Source: JBBROS01 sp965260995
GTDB taxonomy: Bacteria; Pseudomonadota; Alphaproteobacteria; Acetobacterales; Acetobacteraceae
Direction of reading: 5' to 3'
NCBI GenBank assembly: GCA_965260995.1
Contig: CBDHCD010000003.1
Location: 1,364,001-1,428,000 of the forward strand
DNA length: 64,000 bases
Position 1 is the stretch's first letter; each line of letters starts with the position of its first letter. The position numbers and the translations under genes were made by a program. Below the pieces are notes generated by a model, which saw only the letters and a list, made by a program, of their open reading frames with translations, was not told the DNA's origin and did no database searches. Below are positions 59,699 through 64,000 of this stretch, piece after piece.

Positions 59699-60283
59699 AT
59701 GACAGCCGCGCTCCGCAAGACCATGACCCGGGACGCCTTCTTCGCATGGGCCGAGGCCCAGGACGTGCGCTACGAGTTCGACGGGTTCCAGCCCGTCGCC
59801 ATGACCGGTGGCGATCTCGGCCACAGCCGGGTCATCCGCAACGTCAACTTCCATCTCACGAGCCGCTTGCGCGGCAAACGCTGCGAATCGCTCGGCCCGG
59901 ATGCCGGGGTCGCCACGGTGGGCGACACGGTGCGCTACCCGGACGCCGTCGTCACCTGCGCGGCGTTCAACGACCGTGACCGCGTGGTGCCGGATCCGGT
60001 GGTCGTGGTCGAGGTGGTCAGCCCGACCTCCGTTCGCGTCGACCGCGTGGTGAAGTTGCGGGAGTATCAGGCCGTCCCGAGCATCCGGCGCTACGTCATC
60101 ATCGAGCCGGGCGCCGTCGCCGTGACCGTGTTCTCCCGTGACCACGAGGACGAGGCGTTCAGGGCGGCCGGGCTGGGCGAGGGCGAGACGCTGGAGCTGC
60201 CGGAGATCGGCATCGAGCTTCCGGTGGCGGCCCTCTACGAAGGAGTCGCGCTCGACGAGGGGCGGGGCGACGGTTCCGGCTGA
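59699..60283 (+). CDS. Uma2 family endonuclease-like protein
   Basis: A 194-residue PD-(D/E)xK-fold protein of the DUF820/Uma2 family. The active-site pattern is visible: YEFDGFQPVAMTGGDLGHSRV (EFDGFQPVAMTGGDLGHSR), VRYPDAVVTCAAF with the Asp, VVVVEVVSPTSVRVD with the Glu, and KLREYQAVPSIRRYVII with Lys. Uma2 proteins are very common in cyanobacteria and some actinobacteria and have no established role; defence has been suggested. It stands alone between DinB and the convergent mscS. The ATG is at 59699. Confidence 0.88.
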   Translation: MTAALRKTMTRDAFFAWAEAQDVRYEFDGFQPVAMTGGDLGHSRVIRNVNFHLTSRLRGKRCESLGPDAGVATVGDTVRYPDAVVTCAAFNDRDRVVPDPVVVVEVVSPTSVRVDRVVKLREYQAVPSIRRYVIIEPGAVAVTVFSRDHEDEAFRAAGLGEGETLELPEIGIELPVAALYEGVALDEGRGDGSG

Positions 60284-60290
60284 TCGGAGC

Positions 60291-61112
60291 TTACGGCTCG
60301 GTCCGGACCGGCACCGCAGCCGTCTCGCGCGCCCCGGCGTCGTAGATCGCCTGCTTGCCGCGGGTGGCCATGTCGCTGATGAAGCTGAACTGGTCGCGCA
60401 GGTCGAACGGGTAGGCTTTCAGCTTGTAGTGCGTACCCCACGGCTCCTCGCTGAGCACGACGAGGACGGGATGATCATAGGTGAGATAGGCGCTGGTGAG
60501 CGCCACGTCGCGCAGCGCGTGCTGCACGCGCTCGGCATCGTGGTCGGGGGCGAGATGGAAGTTGGCGACGCACATCAGCGTCCGCTCGCCGTCATTGCCG
60601 TTGGAGATGTTGCTGGACCAGATAGTGTCGTGCGGCACGGTGACGACGTTGTTGTCCGGGGTGTTGATCTGGATCGAGCGCAGGCCGACCGATTTCACCT
60701 CGCCGTAGTCGCCGCCGATCTTGACCCAGTCGCCGGGGCGGTAGGGGCGCTCGAAGATGGCGACGATGCCGGCGATGAGGCTGCTGACGTAATCCTTGAA
60801 AGCGAAGCCGATGGCGACGCTGGCCGCCCCGGCGATCACCAGGAAGTTCTGGAAGGTGATGTTGAAGATGAGCGGGATCAGCCAGAGGATCGCCAGCGTC
60901 AGGATCAGCATCCGCAGGATCGGCACCGCGCCGAGCAGGTAAAGGCGCACCTGGCTCGGGCCACGCTCGGCGAGGTAGGGCAGCACGGTGCGGACGACGA
61001 GGATCGACATCCAGGCACCGACGAGGATCAGGCCGATCTCGGTGAAGCTGATGTCCTGGAGGTTGTTGATCAGGCGCGTGGCCTGCTCCTTGCCCTGGTC
61101 CGCCGCGGCCAC
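60291..61112 (-). CDS. Small-conductance mechanosensitive channel (MscS family)
   Basis: A 273-residue membrane protein with three hydrophobic helices (near 24-42, 58-82 and 88-112). The pore helix reads FLVIAGAASVAIGFAFKDYV, and the beta domain follows as YRPGDWVKIGGDYGEVKSVG and TVPHDTIWSSNISN. The C-terminal cytoplasmic part is short. Such channels open under membrane tension to release osmolytes in hypo-osmotic shock. It has a GTG start four bases after the stop of the upstream glycosyltransferase gene, so it is probably in that operon. Confidence 0.92.
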   Translation of the reverse strand: MAAADQGKEQATRLINNLQDISFTEIGLILVGAWMSILVVRTVLPYLAERGPSQVRLYLLGAVPILRMLILTLAILWLIPLIFNITFQNFLVIAGAASVAIGFAFKDYVSSLIAGIVAIFERPYRPGDWVKIGGDYGEVKSVGLRSIQINTPDNNVVTVPHDTIWSSNISNGNDGERTLMCVANFHLAPDHDAERVQHALRDVALTSAYLTYDHPVLVVLSEEPWGTHYKLKAYPFDLRDQFSFISDMATRGKQAIYDAGARETAAVPVRTEP

Positions 61113-61116
61113 GGCG

Positions 61117-62217
61117 CTAGGCTCCCGCCGCCGGCATCGCCGCCGCCGAGGCGCGCATGTCGCGCAGCAGCCGGTCCACGATCACCGCGCGGCGCGTGTA
61201 GGTGTGCTCGCGCAGCACCCGCGCCCGCGCCGCCGCCCCGATCTCGCGCGCCCGCGCCGGCGTCAGCGCCCGCGTCAGATCCGCCACCTCCTGCCCGTCC
61301 CGCGCCACCAGCACCTCGTCGCCCGGCGTCAGGAACAACTCGATCCCGTCCCAGGCGTCGGTGATCAGGCAGGTCCCCGCCCCCGCCGCCTCGAACACCC
61401 GCGTCGCCGGCGAGAACCCCACCGCCGCCATGCTGTCCCGCGCCACGTTCAGCACCGCCGTCGCCGACGCGTTGAACGCGTTGTGGTCCGCCGTGCCGAC
61501 GTGCCCGATCGCCCGCACGTTCGGCGTCATCGCCTTGTCGTGCCAGCCGTTGCCGCCCAGCAGGAACAAGTGCGCCGGGCAGCGCGCGGCGGCACCGAGG
61601 AAGAACGCCTCCACCCGCCGCTCCCGGTCCGGCAACCGGTTGGCCAGGAACGACAGGTCGGCCCGGAACCGCGCCTCCGCCGCCATCGGGAAGTGGGTCG
61701 CCGGGTCGAGCGCGTTGTAGACCGGCACGCACCGCGCCGCCCCCAGCGCCTCGTAGGCCGCCACCACCGGCGGGCCGCCGCCGTAGGTCAGCACCGCGTC
61801 CAAAAGCGGCAGCGCCGCCCGCATCGGGTGCCCGGCGTCGGCCCGCACCGCGTCCAGGGTCGCCGCCGCGTCCACGTCCCAGAACAGCCGCACCGCCCCC
61901 GGCCGCGCTTCTCGGAGAAGGCCGGCCAGCAGCTCGTCGTCGAACACGCCGACGCCGCTCGCCTTGACCACCACGTCCGCCCGCCCCGCCTCAGCCAGCA
62001 CGCCGCGCACGCCCGCGGCGGTCGCCGGATACACCACCACCCGCGCGTAGTCGGGCGGCTCGATGTCCCGATGCGCCTGCCGCTCGAACGCGTCCGGCTC
62101 GTAGAACGTGATCCGGTGCCCGAGGGGCGCCAGCGCCGACAACATGCCCCGGTAGTAGGTCGCCGCCCCGTTCCAATAGGACGACAACAGGCTCGACCCG
62201 TAGAACGCGATCTCCAT
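61117..62217 (-). CDS. Glycosyltransferase (CgeB/GT1-like)
   Basis: A 366-residue GT-B-type glycosyltransferase. The N-terminus MEIAFYGSSLLSSYWNGAAT with TYYRGMLSALAPLGHRITFYEP is the acceptor-domain start. In the second half LSFLANRLPDRERRVEAFFL and the donor-site segment GFSPATRVFEAAGAGTCLITDAWDGIE (FSPATRVFEAAGAGTCLITD) match the Glyco_trans_1_2/CgeB group. It starts with ATG directly behind the stop of the next glycosyltransferase (TGA-ATG, no gap). The acceptor is unknown; surface polysaccharide or glycoside is the natural guess. Confidence 0.87.
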   Translation of the reverse strand: MEIAFYGSSLLSSYWNGAATYYRGMLSALAPLGHRITFYEPDAFERQAHRDIEPPDYARVVVYPATAAGVRGVLAEAGRADVVVKASGVGVFDDELLAGLLREARPGAVRLFWDVDAAATLDAVRADAGHPMRAALPLLDAVLTYGGGPPVVAAYEALGAARCVPVYNALDPATHFPMAAEARFRADLSFLANRLPDRERRVEAFFLGAAARCPAHLFLLGGNGWHDKAMTPNVRAIGHVGTADHNAFNASATAVLNVARDSMAAVGFSPATRVFEAAGAGTCLITDAWDGIELFLTPGDEVLVARDGQEVADLTRALTPARAREIGAAARARVLREHTYTRRAVIVDRLLRDMRASAAAMPAAGA

Positions 62218-63351
62218 TCAGGCGCTCGCCCGGCTCGCCCGGCTCGCCAGGCTCGCCCGGCCCGGCTTCCGGATGCGGGCGGCGATCGCCAGCAGCTCGT
62301 CCGCGCGGTGGCCGCAGGTGTGCCGCGCCCGCACCGTCGCCAGCCCGCGTGCCGCCAACGCCTGACGCAACCCCGCGTCCTCCTTGAGCGCCCGCAGGTG
62401 CGCCGTCATCGCCGCCCCGTCCTCCGCCACTAGGAAGTCCGCCCCCGGCGTGAACAATCCCTCGCTGTCCGCCCAAGGGGCGCTGACCAGCGGGATGCCG
62501 CAGGCCAGCGCCTCGAACACCCGGATCGTCGGGATGCCCGGCAGCGCCGACGCGTAGAACCGGCGCGGCACGTGCGCCGTCAGCATGTGCCGCGCGAACA
62601 CCTCCGGCGCGCGATGGTTGGCCAGCCATCCCCGGTAGCGCGCTCCGTGCCGCGCCAGCATGGCCCGCGCCGCCTCCGGATACCGCACCCCGTAGATGTC
62701 GAGGCCCAGCCCGGCCTCGGCCGCCGGGCGCAGCAGGAACGCTTCCAGCTCCGCCGTCCGCTCCCCATCGCCCCAGTTGCCGACCCAGACCGCCCCCGCC
62801 CGGCATTTCTCCTGCCCGGGCGGCCGGAACAGCGCCACGTCCGCCGCCTCGTGCCAGACGAACGCGCGCTCCCCCCAGCCCCAACCGCGATACACCTCCG
62901 CCAGCGCCGCCCCGAACGCCAGCACCCCGTCGTAGCCCGACAGGTCGTAGCGCCGCATCGCCTCCGGCTCGCTCACCGCCCGGTGGTGCGTGTCGTGGAA
63001 CAGCAGCGTGAACCGCCCGCCCCGCCGCCGCAGCGCGCCCACCGCCGCGACCAGTTCCGGCTCGTTCCACTCGTGAACGAGCACCAGGTCGGCCCCGTCC
63101 ACCATCGCCGCCGGCTCGGCTCTCGGCGCGTAGGCCGTGCTCTGCAACCCCGGGTAAGCCGTCCGCCAACCGTCCAGCGCCGTCGCCCCGGCGTCCGCCG
63201 CCAGGTTCGCGGCGCTCCAGGCCCCTTCCGGCTCGAACGCCCGCACCTCGTGCCCGCGCCCGGCCAACGCCCGGAGCACGCCGCGCAGGAAGTGCGCGTT
63301 GCCGTGGTTCCAGCACGACCGCAGCGAGTGGGTGAAGTAGGCGATCCGCAT
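62218..63351 (-). CDS. Glycosyltransferase (CgeB/GT1-like)
   Basis: A 377-residue protein paralogous in layout to its downstream neighbour. It begins MRIAYFTHSLRSCWNHGNAH with FLRGVLRALAGRGHEVRAFEP, and has VWVGNWGDGERTAELEAFLL mid-protein and RFYASALPGIPTIRVFEALACGIPLVSAPW (LPGIPTIRVFEALACGIPLV) as the donor-binding segment. It ends in a short Ala/Ser/Arg repeat (ASLASRASRASA) from a small DNA repeat. The ATG overlaps the stop of the upstream gene by one base (TGATG at 63349-63353), so the three glycosyltransferases form one unit. Confidence 0.87.
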   Translation of the reverse strand: MRIAYFTHSLRSCWNHGNAHFLRGVLRALAGRGHEVRAFEPEGAWSAANLAADAGATALDGWRTAYPGLQSTAYAPRAEPAAMVDGADLVLVHEWNEPELVAAVGALRRRGGRFTLLFHDTHHRAVSEPEAMRRYDLSGYDGVLAFGAALAEVYRGWGWGERAFVWHEAADVALFRPPGQEKCRAGAVWVGNWGDGERTAELEAFLLRPAAEAGLGLDIYGVRYPEAARAMLARHGARYRGWLANHRAPEVFARHMLTAHVPRRFYASALPGIPTIRVFEALACGIPLVSAPWADSEGLFTPGADFLVAEDGAAMTAHLRALKEDAGLRQALAARGLATVRARHTCGHRADELLAIAARIRKPGRASLASRASRASA

Positions 63352-64000
63352 CAGGCCGCCGCGGCCCGCGCCAGGTCCCGATGCACCGCCAGCGTGCCGT
63401 CCACCATCGCGTCCAGCCCGTAGCGCGCCGCCCGCGCCCGCGCGCCGCCGTCCCCGTCCGCGTCCAGCGCCGCCCGCAACGCCGGGCGCAGGTCCGCCTC
63501 GTCCGCCACGAACGTCGCCGCCCCGTCCCACAGCTCGCGGAACGTCGGGATGTCGGACAACACCAGCCGCATCCCCGCCCCCGCCGCTTCCAGCACCGAC
63601 AACCCGAACGGCTCGTAGGCCGCCATCGACGCGAACACCCGCGCCGAGCCGTACGCCGCCGCCATCTCCGCCGCGCCCAGCGCCCCGAGCGGTGCCGCGT
63701 GCCGCAACCCGATCCGCGCCCCGTTCGGCCCGGCCAGCGGCCCCGCCGCCCGCACCGGCGCGCCCAATCCCTCCGCCGCCCGGTCGAGCGCCGCCACGCC
63801 CTTGCCCTCGTCCCACAGCCGCCCGGCCGTCAGCACCGCCCGCGCCCGTTCGGCACCTGCCGTGGTCGGTGAGGCCGCCCCGTTCCGGACCACCCTGATC
63901 CCGTCCACGCCGTACACCGCCCGCACCGCCGCCGCGTGCGCCGCCGACGGCGCGATCACCGCCCCCGCCCCCGCCAGCCCGGCCCGCATCGCCTCCATCC
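63351..64000 (-). CDS. Glycosyltransferase family 4, C-terminal part (5' end outside window)
   Basis: The last 216 or so codons of a GT4-type glycosyltransferase; the frame is open to the window edge, so the true start is beyond it. The donor domain is recognisable: APSAAHAAAVRAVYG, VLTAGRLWDEGKGVAALDRA, and AYEPFGLSVLEAAGAGMRLVLSDIPTFREL (AYEPFGLSVLEAAGAGMRLV) with the Glu-x7-Glu-like EPFGLSVLE motif binding the nucleotide sugar. It is first in the visible three-gene glycosyltransferase set followed by mscS. Confidence 0.88.
   Translation of the reverse strand, partial: MEAMRAGLAGAGAVIAPSAAHAAAVRAVYGVDGIRVVRNGAASPTTAGAERARAVLTAGRLWDEGKGVAALDRAAEGLGAPVRAAGPLAGPNGARIGLRHAAPLGALGAAEMAAAYGSARVFASMAAYEPFGLSVLEAAGAGMRLVLSDIPTFRELWDGAATFVADEADLRPALRAALDADGDGGARARAARYGLDAMVDGTLAVHRDLARAAAA

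Overview
The window looks like chromosomal DNA of a high-GC alphaproteobacterium, probably of the Rhodospirillales/Acetobacteraceae type. This rests on the G+C-rich third codon positions, the Cbp3-DUF177-rpmF-plsX-fabH-ihfA-merR cluster divergent from bamE, the rpsB-to-lpxI block, a Bpt-type leucyltransferase and the glyA-nrdR-ribD and ribE-ribBX-ribH-nusB-thiL groups. There is no rRNA operon, transposase, prophage or CRISPR array. Three tRNAs are present: Thr(GGT), Ser(GCT) and Pro(GGG).

Layout. 1-8.4 kb: end of a DUF2339 membrane protein, a histidine phosphatase, prs with a perfect parS-like palindrome upstream, a gluconolactonase/cupin pair, DoxX, a VOC/GMC oxidoreductase pair, tRNA-Thr and an Mrr-type restriction gene. 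8.5-20.2 kb: ribD-nrdR-glyA, a CoA-transferase, an HtrA-like protein that has lost its catalytic triad, a penicillin-acylase/RDD/Bpt operon, a single-domain response regulator, HdeD, a cupin, tRNA-Ser and a GST. 20.4-27.7 kb: an OFA-type transporter, gatCAB, ruvX, an OBAP protein, a second histidine phosphatase and a DUF4142 protein. 27.7-44.7 kb: a long leftward block in the order rpsB-tsf-pyrH-frr-uppS-cdsA-dxr-rseP-bamA-ompH-lpxD-fabZ-lpxA-lpxI-gloA-ycjX-ycjF. It covers translation, isoprenoid and phospholipid precursors, lipid A and outer-membrane assembly, and is interrupted by a 30-bp minisatellite between dxr and rseP. 45-50.3 kb: tRNA-Pro and merR-ihfA-fabH-plsX-rpmF-DUF177-Cbp3, divergent from bamE. 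50.3-55 kb: an unrecognised ATPase-like protein, an SDR, an EmrB-type MFS pump, an EmrE-type SMR pump and a cupin. 55-58.9 kb: the ribE-ribBX-ribH-nusB-thiL operon. 59-64 kb: DinB, Uma2, MscS and three glycosyltransferases.

Main points of interest. (1) Reversing the segment from about 8.4 to 55.05 kb in silico joins glyA-nrdR-ribD head-to-tail to ribE-ribBX-ribH-nusB-thiL, so the riboflavin operon appears split by one inversion of about 46.7 kb. (2) A perfect parS palindrome suggests the window is near the replication origin. (3) An HtrA-fold protein has all three catalytic residues replaced. (4) The GTP cyclohydrolase-like half of RibBA has no cysteine. (5) A 409-residue protein resembles a degenerate P-loop ATPase fused to a winged helix. 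(6) Several tandem repeats and designed-looking hairpins sit at gene ends. Apart from Mrr and perhaps Uma2 I see no recognisable defence island. The 409-residue protein is the best candidate for something undescribed, and its function is unknown.
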